Source: Antedon bifida
Lineage: Eukaryota; Echinodermata; Crinoidea; Comatulida; Antedonidae
Assembly: GCA_963402885.1 (NCBI GenBank)
Contig: OY727096.1
Coordinates: 2,604,001-2,668,000 of the forward strand
Length of the DNA stretch: 64,000 bases
Direction of reading: 5' to 3'
How positions within the stretch are numbered: position 1 is the first letter of the stretch; each line of letters starts with the position of its first letter. Position numbers and translations under genes: made by a program. The notes under the pieces were generated by a model. It was given only the letters and a program-made list of their open reading frames with translations, searched no databases and was not told the DNA's origin. Of this stretch, positions 28,496 through 43,400 are shown in pieces.

Positions 28496-31400
28496 CTGAA
28501 AAAAGGATTAAATATCTGGTAAACGTAGGCCTACATTACAAAGATTAAATTACATTATTAAGATGAACAGAAGTTTGTTTTCATGTGTAATAATTGAATA
28601 TCCTTGGTTGAGATGTTAAAAAAGGCATTATACATTGCAATACTATTGAATGATGTACTATTGAATGTAATATTACATGGTGTAATATTACATGATGCAC
28701 TATTGCATCATGCACTATTGCATCATGTACTATTGCATCATGTACTATTTGATGATGTACTATTGGATGATGTACTAGAAAGAATCTAGCACCAGCTTAA
28801 TACAAAAACTAACCTGCGGTTGATGCTGGTACAACATTCATGCTACCATCATAATGTTCTGCAAAATGCAAAAGAAATACACAACATGACAATGTTTGCA
28901 TAATGCATTGAGTGTACTTCGAGGGTGTACTTTAATATTGATGTTTTGATTACACAATATGGTACATATATTTGCAAATGCATACAATAACTGGACTGTT
29001 TTTGGGATTCTATCTGTCAACATTGTATACTGTTATGAGAGATATATGCAGTATGACATATGGTATGAAGGTTTGCTGTCAAAAGACAGGATACTGCATG
29101 CTGTTTATTTTGATTTGACTTGGGTGTCCAGACAATTGTAGTTAGTCTACTTATGAGATGTTTTTAGAATTAGCTTTAAAAGAATTTATTGTATGTTGTA
29201 TGTTGCAAAGATACCTAAGACAAGAATTCAGGAATTTCTGTAGATATTAAACCAAGCATTGTTTACTGCAAGAAAGTAAAATAGAGCTTACCACAAGATT
29301 CACATGCACCGTTTTTGAAATAGAATCCTTTGCCGCACCCACATCCGGAGCGTCTCTGCCATGGTTCACACACGTCACTAACACTACACACAGAGTTGAC
29401 GCATCCACATTCCTTGAATTCAAGACCAGCGGAGCAAGATGTATCTAGAAAACACAGTGAACAAATTTAATTAATTTAAAGATAAATTGGTTTAAAGATG
29501 TATTGTCCCTCAAAAATATGAAAAATGAAGATTAATTAAATCAAACTTTGAATAGGTTATTTTGTAGTTTTAATAAAGTGAAAACAGAAAAAAATAATGT
29601 TTCACTTATAAAATAACATGATAAATGGTTAAATTCAACCAAAAATCCATTGGCTGGCAGCCAATTTGACCATTTTTTGCTTTAAATTCCAGTTTTTTCA
29701 GGTAAATAAATTTTTTTCGATCCAATTTTTGGTCAAAGTCAATAATTATTATGTGACATTAAAATGGCATATTCAACAACAAAAATTTAAAAAAATTATT
29801 TTTCAGGGGGACAATACATCTTAAAAAATGGTTACTCTAAAATGATTTTACACAGATTCACTATATATACAGTACTATGAAATCCAGAATGACAAACAAT
29901 TACGAACAATAAGTACAAGATATCTTATAATAGCGCCATTACAGAATAATTATAAAACTTCAAGAAAACATAAATAATTACTTACCGCATCCTACTTCTT
30001 TCCTCCAACTCAAACATCTAGATGATTTTTGTTCATATTCTGTTACCATGGCACTAATGACGGAGCAGGCGAAAAACTGATTGCACGCATTACCTGCCAT
30101 ACACATGACGTAGTATTTAGAGACATCTACGACATCACGGGTAACATCAAAGACTGGCATACTCAATGCATCACACAAACTTGTTGTACAAGAAACTGTA
30201 TTAAAAAACAAACAAATGGATACAATCATGTATTGTTCCTCACCAAGTACAATATTCATCACAATAAAAAGAGAAAGAGCAAAACACTAACCTGCTACTA
30301 AAACTGTGCCTGCAGTTGGCAATGTTTCAGGACCACTAATTCCACCGGTAGTACCGGATGCTCCAGAGTCTGTACCATCAGAACCACCAGATACAACTGT
30401 ACCACTCATACCTCCACTGGTGTGTGATCCTCCAGTAGCACCTGATGCTCCAGAATCTGTACCATCAGTACCACCAGATACAACTGTTCCACTCATTCCT
30501 CCACTGGTTTGTGATCCTCCAGTAGCACCGGATGCTCCAGAATCTGTACCATCAGTACCACCAGATACAACTGTTCCATTCATGCCTCCACTGGTGTGTG
30601 ATCCTCCAGTTGTTGAACCAGAATCGATTCCACCTTGTCCTCCCATGGAGCCTGAATCTGTAACTCCTCCTTGGCTGCACAATTCTGGGCAAACAAGTCT
30701 AATCATGTAATTTGCACAAGGCTTTCCTTCACTATTAGTACACCTTAAACCAAATGCTACATCACACTGGACTGACTGATCGTAAACACCATTGTTTGTT
30801 TGACACTGGACTCCCTTGGGGTTTTTACAACTTAATGTTGGATATCGTGCAAAGATGTCGTCAATAGACTCAATTTCATATTGAGCAGATGGATCAACAT
30901 TGCCACCATTTTCATCGTCGAACCACTGTGTCCAACAGAAACCTGTAAAATAAAAAATAAGTTTAAAATATAAGAATCATGTAAAAGAATGTTGTAATTT
31001 TACAACAAATATTGGACGTATTTAAATTATAGTGTAGCTTCATTTCAAAAGCTTTTCTAATATTAATAGTATTTTGTTTATGCCAAAAAATCTTAAAGTA
31101 CCTGTCACAATGCAGATATCTGTGAAATGAAAAATAATGTTAAGAGTATAAACAATTTTGTAATTTCAAAACAACCATTTTAAACATTTTCTTACAATAT
31201 AGTGTTGCATTATTTTAAAATGGATTTGTAATAGTATTTTGTTTATGGTAATAAACCTTAAAGTACCTGTAACACTGGGTATCTTTACTCCTGTACCACC
31301 AGACACAACTGTTCCACTGGTTTGTGATCCTCCAGTAGCACCTGATGCTCCAGAGTCTGTACCATCAGTACCACCAGATACAACTGTTCCACTCATTCCT

Positions 31401-34400
31401 CCACTGGTTTGTGATCCTCCAGTAGCACCGGATGCTCCAGAGTCTGTACCATCAGTACCACCAGATACAACTGTACCACTTATTCCTCCACTGGTTTGTG
31501 ATCCTCCAGTAGCACCGGATGCTCCAGAGTCTGTACCATCAGTACCGCCAGAAACAACTGTTCCGCTGATTCCTCCAGTAGTTTGTGATCCTCCTGTAGC
31601 ACCGGATGCTCCAGAATCTGTACCACCAGATACAACTGTTCCACTCATGCCTCCACTGGTGTGTGATCCTCCAGTTGTTGAACCAGAATCTATTCCACCT
31701 TGTCCTCCCATGGAGCCTGAATCTGTAACTCCTCCTTGGCTGCACAATTCTGGGCAAACAAATCGGATCATGTAATTTGCACAAGTCTTTCCTTCACTAT
31801 TAGTACACCTTAAACCAAATGCTACATCACACTGGACTGACTGATCGTAAACACCATTGTTTGTTTGACACTGGACTCCCTTAGGGTTTTTACAACTTAA
31901 TGTTGGATATTGTGCAAAGATGTCGTCAATAGACTCAATTTCATATTGAGCAGATGGATCAACATTGCCACCATTTTCATCGTCGAACCACTGTGTCCAA
32001 CAGAAACCTGTCAAATAAAAAATTATGTTTAAAATATAAGCATCATGTAAAAGAATGTTGTAATTTTCTAATAACAATTTAAATTGTATAAATTGTACAT
32101 TTTCATACAATACTGTATAAATGAAGTTTCGTTTAAATTGGTTTTGTAATAGTTTTTTGATTACGGTAATAAATCTTAAAGTACCTGTCACACTGGGTAT
32201 CTTTACTCCTGTACCACCAGACACAACTGTTCCACTGGTTTGTGATCCTCCAGTAGCACCTGATGCTCCAGAGTCTGTACCATCAGTACCACCAGATACA
32301 ACTGTACCACTCATGCCTCCACTGGTTTGTGATCCTCCAGTAGCACCGGATGCTCCAGAGTCTGTGCCATCAGTACCACCAGATACAACTGTACCACTAA
32401 TCCCTCCACTGGTTTGTGATCCTCCAGTAGCACCTGATGCTCCAGAGTCTGTACCATCAGTACCACCAGATACAACTGTTCCACTGATTCCTCCAGTTGT
32501 TTGTGATCCTCCTGTAGCACCAGATGCTCCAGAATCTGTACCATCAGTACCACCAGATACAACTGTTCCACTCATGCCTCCACTGGTGTGTGATCCTCCA
32601 GTTGTTGAACCAGAATCTATTCCACCTTGTCCTCCCATGGAGCCTGAATCTGTAACTCCTCCTTGGCTGCACAATTCTGGGCAAACAAATCGGATCATGT
32701 AATTTGCACAAGTCTTTCCTTCACTATTAGTACACCTTAAACCAAATGCTACATCACACTGGACTGACTGATCGTAAACACCATTGTTTGTTTGACATTG
32801 GACTCCCTTAGGGTTTTTACAACTTAATGTTGGATATTGTGCAAAGATGTCGTCAATAGACTCAATTTCGTATTGAGCAGATGGATCAACATTGCCACCA
32901 TTTTCATCGTCGAACCACTGTGTCCAACAGAAACCTGTTAAATAAAAAATAATGTTTAAAATATAAGCATGATGTAAAAGAATGTTGTAATTTTCTAATA
33001 ACAATTTAAATTGTATAAATTTTACATTTTCATACAATACTGTATAATGTAGTTTCATTTAAATTGGTTTTGTAATAGTATTTTGATTATGGTAATAAAT
33101 CTTAAAGTACCTGTCACACTGGGTATCTTTACTCCTGTACCACCAGACACAACTGTTCCACTGGTTTGTGATCCTCCAGTAGCACCTGATGCTCCAGAGT
33201 CTGTACCATCAGTACCACCAGATACAACTGTACCACTCATGCCTCCACTGGTTTGTGATCCTCCAGTAGCACCGGATGCTCCAGAGTCTGTGCCATCAGT
33301 ACCACCAGATACAACTGTACCACTAATCCCTCCACTGGTTTGTGATCCTCCAGTAGCACCTGATGCTCCAGAGTCTGTACCATCAGTACCACCAGATACA
33401 ACTGTTCCACTGATTCCTCCAGTTGTTTGTGATCCTCCTGTAGCACCAGATGCTCCAGAATCTGTACCATCAGTACCACCAGATACAACTGTTCCACTCA
33501 TGCCTCCACTGGTGTGTGATCCTCCAGTTGTTGAACCAGAATCTATTCCACCTTGTCCTCCCATGGAGCCTGAATCTGTAACTCCTCCTTGGCTGCACAA
33601 TTCTGGGCAAACAAATCGGATCATGTAATTTGCACAAGTCTTTCCTTCACTATTAGTACACCTTAAACCAAATGCTACATCACACTGGACTGACTGATCG
33701 TAAACACCATTGTTTGTTTGACATTGGACTCCCTTAGGGTTTTTACAACTTAATGTTGGATATTGTGCAAAGATGTCGTCAATAGACTCAATTTCGTATT
33801 GAGCAGATGGATCAACATTGCCACCATTTTCATCGTCGAACCACTGTGTCCAACAGAAACCTGTTAAATAAAAAATAATGTTTAAAATATAAGCATGATG
33901 TAAAAGAATGTTGTAATTTTCTAATAACAATTTAAATTGTATAAATTTTACATTTTCATACAATACTGTATAATGTAGTTTCATTTAAATTGGTTTTGTA
34001 ATAGTATTTTGATTATGGTAATAAATCTTAAAGTACCTGTCACACTGGGTATCTTTACTCCTGTACCACCAGACACAACTGTTCCACTGGTTTGTGATCC
34101 TCCAGTAGCACCTGATGCTCCAGAGTCTGTACCATCAGTACCACCAGATACAACTGTACCACTCATGCCTCCACTGGTGTGTGATCCTCCAGTAGCACCT
34201 GATGCTTCAGAGTCTGTACCATCAGTACCGCCAGATACGACTGTTCCACTGGTTTGTGATCCTCCAGTAGCACCTGATGCTCCAGAGTCTGTACCATCAG
34301 TACCACCTGATACAACTGTACCACTCATGCCTCCACTGGTTTGTGATCCTCCAGTAGCACCTGATGCTCCAGAGTCTGTACCATCAGTACCACCAGATAC

Positions 34401-37400
34401 AACTGTTCCGCTGATTCCTCCAGTTGTTTGTGATCCTCCTGTAGCACCGGATGCTCCAGAATCAGTACCACCAGATACAACTGTTCCACTCATGCCTCCA
34501 CTGGTGTGTGATCCTCCAGTTGTTGAACCAGAATCTATTCCACCTTGTCCTCCCATGGAGCCTGAATCTGTAACTCCTCCTTGGCTGCACAATTCTGGGC
34601 AAACAAATCGGATCATGTAATTTGCACAAGTCTTTCCTTCACTATTAGTACACCTTAAACCAAATGCTACATCACATTGGACTGACTGATCGTAAACACC
34701 ATTGTTTGTTTGACATTGGACTCCCTTAGGGTTTTTACAACTTAATGTTGGATATTGTGCAAAGATGTCGTCAATAGACTCAATTTCGTATTGAGCAGAT
34801 GGATCAACATTGCCACCATTTTCATCGTCGAACCACTGTGTCCAACAGAAACCTTTAAAATAAAAAATTATGTTTAAAATATAAGCATCATGTAAAAGAA
34901 TGTTGTAATTTTCTAATAACAATTTAAATTGTATAAATTGTACATTTTCATACAATACTGTATAAATGAAGTTTCGTTTAAATTGGTTTTGTAATAGTTT
35001 TTTGATTACGGTAATAAATCTTAAAGTACCTGTCACACTGGGTATCTTTACTCCTGTACCACCAGACACAACTGTTCCACTGGTTTGTGATCCTCCAGTA
35101 GCACCTGATGCTCCAGAGTCTGTACCATCAGTACCACCTGATACAACTGTTCCACTCATGCCTCCACTGGTTTGTGATCCTCCAGTAGCACCGGATGCTC
35201 CAGAGTCTGTGCCATCAGTACCACCAGATACAACTGTACCACTAATCCCTCCACTGGTTTGTGATCCTCCAGTAGCACCTGATGCTCCAGAGTCTGTACC
35301 ATCAGTACCACCAGATACAACTGTTCCACTGATTCCTCCAGTTGTTTGTGATCCTCCTGTAGCACCAGATGCTCCAGAATCTGTACCATCAGTACCACCA
35401 GATACAACTGTTCCACTCATGCCTCCACTGGTGTGTGATCCTCCAGTTGTTGAACCAGAATCTATTCCACCTTGTCCTCCCATGGAGCCTGAATCTGTAA
35501 CTCCTCCTTGGCTGCACAATTCTGGGCAAACAAATCGGATCATGTAATTTGCACAAGTCTTTCCTTCACTATTAGTACACCTTAAACCAAATGCTACATC
35601 ACACTGGACTGACTGATCGTAAACACCATTGTTTGTTTGACACTGGACTCCCTTAGGGTTTTTACAACTTAATGTTGGATATTGTGCAAAGATGTCGTCA
35701 ATAGACTCAATTTCATATTGAGCAGATGGATCAACATTGCCACCATTTTCATCGTCGAACCACTGTGTCCAACAGAAACCTGTAAAATAAAAAATAATGT
35801 TTAAAATATAAGCATCATGTAAAAGAATGTTGTAATTTTCTAATAACAATTTAAATTGTATAAATATTTTACATTTTCATACAATACTGTATAAATGAAG
35901 TTTCATTTAAATTGGTTTTGTAATAGTATTTTGATTACGGTAATAAATCTTAAAGTACCTGTCACACTGGGTATCTTTTCTCCTGTACCACCAGACACAA
36001 CTGTTCCACTTGTTTGTGATCCTCCAGCAGCACCTGATGCTCCAGAGTCTGTACCATCAGTACCACCAGATACAACTGTTCCACTCATGCCTCCACTGGT
36101 GTGTGATCCTCCAGTAGCACCGGATGCTCCAGAATCTGTACCATCAGTACCGCCAGATACAACTGTTCCACTCATGCCTCCACTGGTTTGTGATCCTCCA
36201 GTAGCACCTGATGCTCCAGAGTCTGTACCATCAGTACCACCAGACACAACTGTTCCACTTATTCCTCCACTGGTTTCTGATCCTCCAGTAGCACCTGATG
36301 ATCCAGAGTCTGTACCATCAGTACCACCAGATACAACTGTTCCACTCATGCCTCCACTGGTTTCTGATCCTCCAGTAGCACCTGATGCTCCAGAGTCTGT
36401 ACCATCAGTACCACCAGAAACAACTGTTCCGCTGATTCCTCCAGTAGTTTGTGATCCTCCTGTAGCACCGGATGCTCCAGAATCTGTACCACCAGATACA
36501 ACTGTTCCACTCATGCCTCCACTGGTGTGTGATCCTCCAGTTGTTGAACCAGAATCTATTCCACCTTGTCCTCCCATGGAGCCTGAATCTGTAACTCCTC
36601 CTTGGCTGCACAATTCTGGGCAAACAAATCGGATCATGTAATTTGCACAAGTCTTTCCTTCACTATTAGTACACCTTAAACCAAATGCTACATCACACTG
36701 GACTGACTGATCGTAAACACCATTGTTTGTTTGACATTGGACTCCCTTAGGGTTTTTACAACTTAATGTTGGATATTGTGCAAAGATGTCGTCAATAGAC
36801 TCAATTTCGTATTGAGCAGATGGATCAACATTGCCACCATTTTCATCGTCGAACCACTGTGTCCAACAGAAACCTGTCAAATAAAAAATAATGTTTAAAA
36901 TATAAGCATGATGTAAAAGAATGTTGTAATTTTCTAATAACAATTTAAATTGTATAAATTTTACATTTTCATACAATACTGTATAATGTAGTTTCATTTA
37001 AATTGGTTTTGTAATAGTATTTTGATTATGGTAATAAATCTTAAAGTACCTGTCACACTGGGTATCTTTACTCCTGTACCACCAGACACAACTGTTCCAC
37101 TGGTTTGTGATCCTCCAGTAGCACCTGATGCTCCAGTGTCTGTACCATCAGTACCACCAGATACAACTGTACCACTCATGCCTCCACTGGTTTGTGATCC
37201 TCCAGTAGCACCTGATGCTCCAGAGTCTGTACCATCAGTACCGCCAGATACAACTGTTCCACTGGTTTGTGATCCTCCAGTAGCACCGGATGCTCCAGAA
37301 TCTGTACCATCAGTACCACCAGATACAACTGTTCCACTCATGCCTCCACTGGTGTGTGATCCTCCAGTAGCACCTGATGCTTCAGAATCTGTACCATCAG

Positions 37401-40400
37401 TACCACCAGATACAACTGTTCCACTCATGCCTCCACTGGTGTGTGATCCTCCAGTTGTTGAACCAGAATCGATTCCACCTTGTCCTCCCATAGAGCCTGA
37501 ATCTGTAACTCCTCCTTGGCTGCACAATTCTGGGCAAACAAATCGGATCATGTAATTTGCACAAGTCTTTCCTTCACTATTAGTACACCTTAAACCAAAT
37601 GCTACATCACACTGGACTGACTGATCGTAAACACCATTGTTTGTTTGACACTGGACTCCCTTAGGGTTTTTGCAACTTAATGTTGGATATCGTGCAAAGA
37701 TGTCGTCAATAGACTCAATTTCATATTGAGCAGATGGATCAACATTGCCACCATTTTCATCGTCGAACCACTGTGTCCAACAGAAACCTGTCAAATAAAA
37801 AATAATGTTTAAAATATAAGCATGATGTAAATAAATGTTGTAATTTTCTAATAAAAATTTAAATTGTATAAATGTTACATTTTCATACAATACTGTATAA
37901 TGTAGTTTCATTTAAATTGGTTTTGTAATAGTGTTTTGATTATGGTAATAAATCTTAAAGTACCTGTAACACTGGGTATCTTTACTCCTGTACCACCAGA
38001 CACAACTGTTCCACTGGTTTGTGATCCTCCAGTAGCACCTGATGCTCCAGAGTCTGTACCATCAGTACCACCAGATACAACTGTTCCACTCATGCCTCCA
38101 CTGGTGTGTGATCCTCCAGTAGCACCTGATGATCCAGAGTCTGTACCATCAGTACCACCAGATACAACTGTTCCACTCATGCCTCCACTGGTTTGTGATC
38201 CTCCAGTAGCACCTGATGCTCCAGAGTCTGTACCATCAGTACCACCAGATACAACTGTTCCACTCATGCCTCCACTGGTGTGTGATCCTCCAGTAGCACC
38301 TGATGATCCAGAGTCTGTACCATCAGTACCACCAGATACAACTGTTCCACTCATGCCTCCACTGGTGTGTGATCCTCCAGTAGCACCTGATGATCCAGAG
38401 TCTGTACCATCAGTACCACCAGATACAACTGTTCCACTTATTCCTCCACTGGTTTGTGATCCTCCAGTAGCACCTGATGCTCCAGAGTCTGTACCATCAG
38501 TACCACCAGATACAACTGTACCACTCATGCCTCCACTGGTTTGTGATCCTCCAGTAGCACCTGATGCTCCAGAATCTGTACCATCAGTACCACCAGATAC
38601 AACTGTTCCACTCATGCCTCCACTGGTGTGTGATCCTCCAGTGGCACCGGATGCTCCAGAATCTGTACCATCAGTACCACCTGATACAACTGTTCCACTC
38701 ATTCCTCCACTGGCTTCTGATTCTCCAGTAGCACCTGATGCTCCAGAGTCTGTACCATCAGTACCGCCAGATACAACTGTTCCGCTGATTCCTCCAGTTG
38801 TTTGTGATTCTCCTGTAGCACCGGATGCTCCAGAATCTGTACCATCAGTACCACCAGATACAACTGTTCCACTCATGCCTCCACTGGTGTGTGATCCTCC
38901 AGTTGTTGAACCAGAATCGATTCCACCTTGTCCTCCCATGGAGCCTGAATCTGTAACTCCTCCTTGGCTGCACAATTCTGGGCAAACAAATCGGATCATG
39001 TAATTTGCACAAGTCTTTCCTTCACTATTAGTACACCTTAAACCAAATGCTACATCACACTGGACTGACTGATCATAAACACCATTGTTTGTTTGACACT
39101 GGACTCCCTTAGGGTTTTTGCAACTTAATGTTGGATATCGTGCAAAGATGTCGTCAATAGACTCAATTTCATATTGAGCAGATGGATCAACATTGCCACC
39201 ATTTTCATCGTCGAACCACTGTGTCCAACAGAAACCTGTTAAATAAGAAATAATGTTTAAAATATAAGCATGATGTAAAAGAATGTTGTAATTTTCTAAT
39301 AAAAATTTAAATTGTATACATTTTACATTTTCATACAATACTGTATAATGTAGTTTCATTTAAATTGATTTTGTAATAGTATTTTGAATATTGTAATAAA
39401 TCTTAAAGTACCTGTAACACTGGGTATCTTTACTCCTGTACCACCAGACACAACTGTTCCACTGGTTTGTGATCCTCCAGTAGCACCTGATGCTCCAGAG
39501 TCTGTACCATCAGTACCACCAGAAACAACTGTTCCGCTAATTCCTCCAGTTGTTTGTGATCCTCCTGTAGCACTGGATGCTCCAGAATCTGTACCATCAG
39601 TACCACCAGATACAACTGTTCCACTCATTCCTCCACTCGTGTGTGATCCTCCAGTAGCACCTGATGCTCCAGAGTCTGTACCATCAGTACCACCAGAAAC
39701 AACTGTTCCGCTGATTCCTCCAGTTGTTTGTGATCCTCCTGTAGCGCCGGATGCTCCAGAATCTGTACCATCAGTACCACCAGATACAACTGTTCCACTC
39801 ATGCCTCCACTGGTGTGTGATCCTCCAGTAGCACCGGATGCTCCAGAATCTGTACCATCAGTACCACCTGATACAACTGTTCCACTCATTCCTCCACTGG
39901 CTTCTGATCCTCCAGTAGCACCTGATGCTCCAGAGTCTGTACCATCAGTACCACCAGATACAACTGTTCCGCTGATTCCTCCAGTTGTTTGTGATCCTCC
40001 TGTAGCACCGGATGATCCAGAATCTGTACCATCAGTACCACCAGATACAACTGTTCCACTCATACCTCCACTGGTGTGTGATCCTCCAGTTGTTGAACCA
40101 GAATCGATTCCACCTTGTCCTCCCATGGAGCCTGAATCTGTGACTCCTCCTTGGCTGCACAATTCTGGGCAAACAAATCGGATCATGTAATTTGCACAAG
40201 TCTTTCCTTCACTATTAGTACACCTTAAACCAAATTCTACATCACACTGGACTGACTGATCGTAAACACCATTGTTTGTTTGACACTGGACTCCCTTAGG
40301 GTTTTTGCAACTTAATGTTGGATATCGTGCAAAGATGTCGTCAATAGACTCAATTTCATATTGAGCAGATGGATCAACATTGCCACCATTTTCATCGTCG

Positions 40401-43400
40401 AACCACTGTGTCCAACAGAAACCTGTTAAATAAGAAATAATGTTTAAAATATAAGCATGATGTAAAAGAATGTTGTAATTTTCTAATAAAAATTTAAATT
40501 GTATAAATGTTACATTTTCATACAATACTGTATAATGTAGTTTCATTTAAATTGGTTTTGTAATAGTGTTTTGATTATGGTAATAAATCTTAAAGTACCT
40601 GTAACACTGGGTATCTTTACTCCTGTACCACCAGACACAACTGTTCCACTTGTTTCTGATCCTCCAGTAGCACCTGATGCTCCAGAGTCTGTACCATCAG
40701 TACCACCAGATACAACTGTTCCACTCATGCCTCCACTGGTTTGTGATCCTCCAGTAGCACCTGATGCTCCAGAATCTGTACCATCAGTACCACCAGATAC
40801 AACTGTTCCACTCATGCCTCCACTGGTGTGTGATCCTCCAGTAGCACCTGATGATCCAGAGTCTGTACCATCAGTACCACCAGATACAACTGTTCCACTC
40901 ATGCCTCCACTGGTTTGTGATCCTCCAGTAGCACCTGATGCTCCAGAATCTGTACCATCAGTACCACCAGATACAACTGTTCCACTCATGCCTCCACTGG
41001 TGTGTGATCCTCCAGTGGCACCGGATGCTCCAGAATCTGTACCATCAGTACCACCTGATACAACTGTTCCACTCATTCCTCCACTGGCTTCTGATTCTCC
41101 AGTAGCACCTGATGCTCCAGAGTCTGTACCATCAGTACCGCCAGATACAACTGTTCCGCTGATTCCTCCAGTTGTTTGTGATTCTCCTGTAGCACCGGAT
41201 GCTCCAGAATCTGTACCATCAGTACCACCAGATACAACTGTTCCACTCATGCCTCCACTGGTGTGTGATCCTCCAGTTGTTGAACCAGAATCGATTCCAC
41301 CTTGTCCTCCCATGGAGCCTGAATCTGTAACTCCTCCTTGGCTGCACAATTCTGGGCAAACAAATCGGATCATGTAATTTGCACAAGTCTTTCCTTCACT
41401 ATTAGTACACCTTAAACCAAATGCTACATCACACTGGACTGACTGATCATAAACACCATTGTTTGTTTGACACTGGACTCCCTTAGGGTTTTTGCAACTT
41501 AATGTTGGATATCGTGCAAAGATGTCGTCAATAGACTCAATTTCATATTGAGCAGATGGATCAACATTGCCACCATTTTCATCGTCGAACCACTGTGTCC
41601 AACAGAAACCTGTTAAATAAGAAATAATGTTTAAAATATAAGCATGATGTAAAAGAATGTTGTAATTTTCTAATAAAAATTTAAATTGTATAAATTTTAC
41701 ATTTTCATACAATACTGTATAATGTAGTTTCATTTAAATTGATTTTGTAATAGTATTTTGAATATTGTAATAAATCTTAAAGTACCTGTAACACTGGGTA
41801 TCTTTACTCCTGTACCACCAGACACAACTGTTCCACTGGTTTGTGATCCTCCAGTAGCACCTGATGCTCCAGAGTCTGTACCATCAGTACCACCAGAAAC
41901 AACTGTTCCGCTAATTCCTCCAGTTGTTTGTGATCCTCCTGTAGCACTGGATGCTCCAGAATCTGTACCATCAGTACCACCAGATACAACTGTTCCACTC
42001 ATTCCTCCACTCGTGTGTGATCCTCCAGTAGCACCTGATGCTCCAGAGTCTGTACCATCAGTACCACCAGAAACAACTGTTCCGCTGATTCCTCCAGTTG
42101 TTTGTGATCCTCCTGTAGCGCCGGATGCTCCAGAATCTGTACCATCAGTACCACCAGATACAACTGTTCCACTCATGCCTCCACTGGTGTGTGATCCTCC
42201 AGTAGCACCGGATGCTCCAGAATCTGTACCATCAGTACCACCTGATACAACTGTTCCACTCATTCCTCCACTGGCTTCTGATCCTCCAGTAGCACCTGAT
42301 GCTCCAGAGTCTGTACCATCAGTACCACCAGATACAACTGTTCCGCTGATTCCTCCAGTTGTTTGTGATCCTCCTGTAGCACCGGATGATCCAGAATCTG
42401 TACCATCAGTACCACCAGATACAACTGTTCCACTCATGCCTCCACTGGTGTGTGATCCTCCAGTTGTTGAACCAGAATCGATTCCACCTTGTCCTCCCAC
42501 GGAGCCTGAATCTGTAACTCCTCCTTGGCTGCACAATTCTGGGCAAACAAATCGGATCATGTAATTTGCACAAGTCTTTCCTTCACTATTAGTACACCTT
42601 AAACCAAATTCTACATCACACTGGACTGACTGATCGTAAACACCATTGTTTGTTTGACACTGGACTCCCTTAGGGTTTTTGCAACTTAATGTTGGATATC
42701 GTGCAAAGATGTCGTCAATAGACTCAATTTCATATTGAGCAGATGGATCAACATTGCCACCATTTTCATCGTCGAACCACTGTGTCCAACAGAAACCTGT
42801 TAAATAAGAAATAATGTTTAAAATATAAGCATGATGTAAAAGAATCTTTTAATTTTCTAATAACAATTTAAATTGTATAAATTTTACATTTTCATACAAT
42901 ACTGTATAATGTAGTTTCATTTAAATTGGTTTTGTAATAGTGTTTTGATTATGGTAATAAATCTTAAAGTACCTGTAACACTGGGTATCTTTACTCCTGT
43001 ACCACCAGACACAACTGTTCCACTGGTTTGTGATCCTCCAGTAGCACCTGATGCTCCAGAGTCTGTACCATCAGTACCACCAGATACAACTGTTCCACTC
43101 ATTCCTCCACTCGTGTGTGATCCTCCAGTAGCACCTGATGCTCCAGAGTCTGTACCATCAGTACCACCAGAAACAACTGTTCCGCTGATTCCTCCAGTTG
43201 TTTGTGATCCTCCTGTAGCGCCGGATGCTCCAGAATCTGTACCATCAGTACCACCAGATACAACTGTTCCACTCATGCCTCCACTGGTGTGTGATCCTCC
43301 AGTAGCACCGGATGCTCCAGAATCTGTACCATCAGTACCACCTGATACAACTGTTCCACTCATTCCTCCACTGGCTTCTGATCCTCCAGTAGCACCTGAT

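Noticed and set aside
28604-28789. 61-codon plus frame rich in L-L-H-H-V
   Set aside because: Product of the 15-bp tandem repeat.
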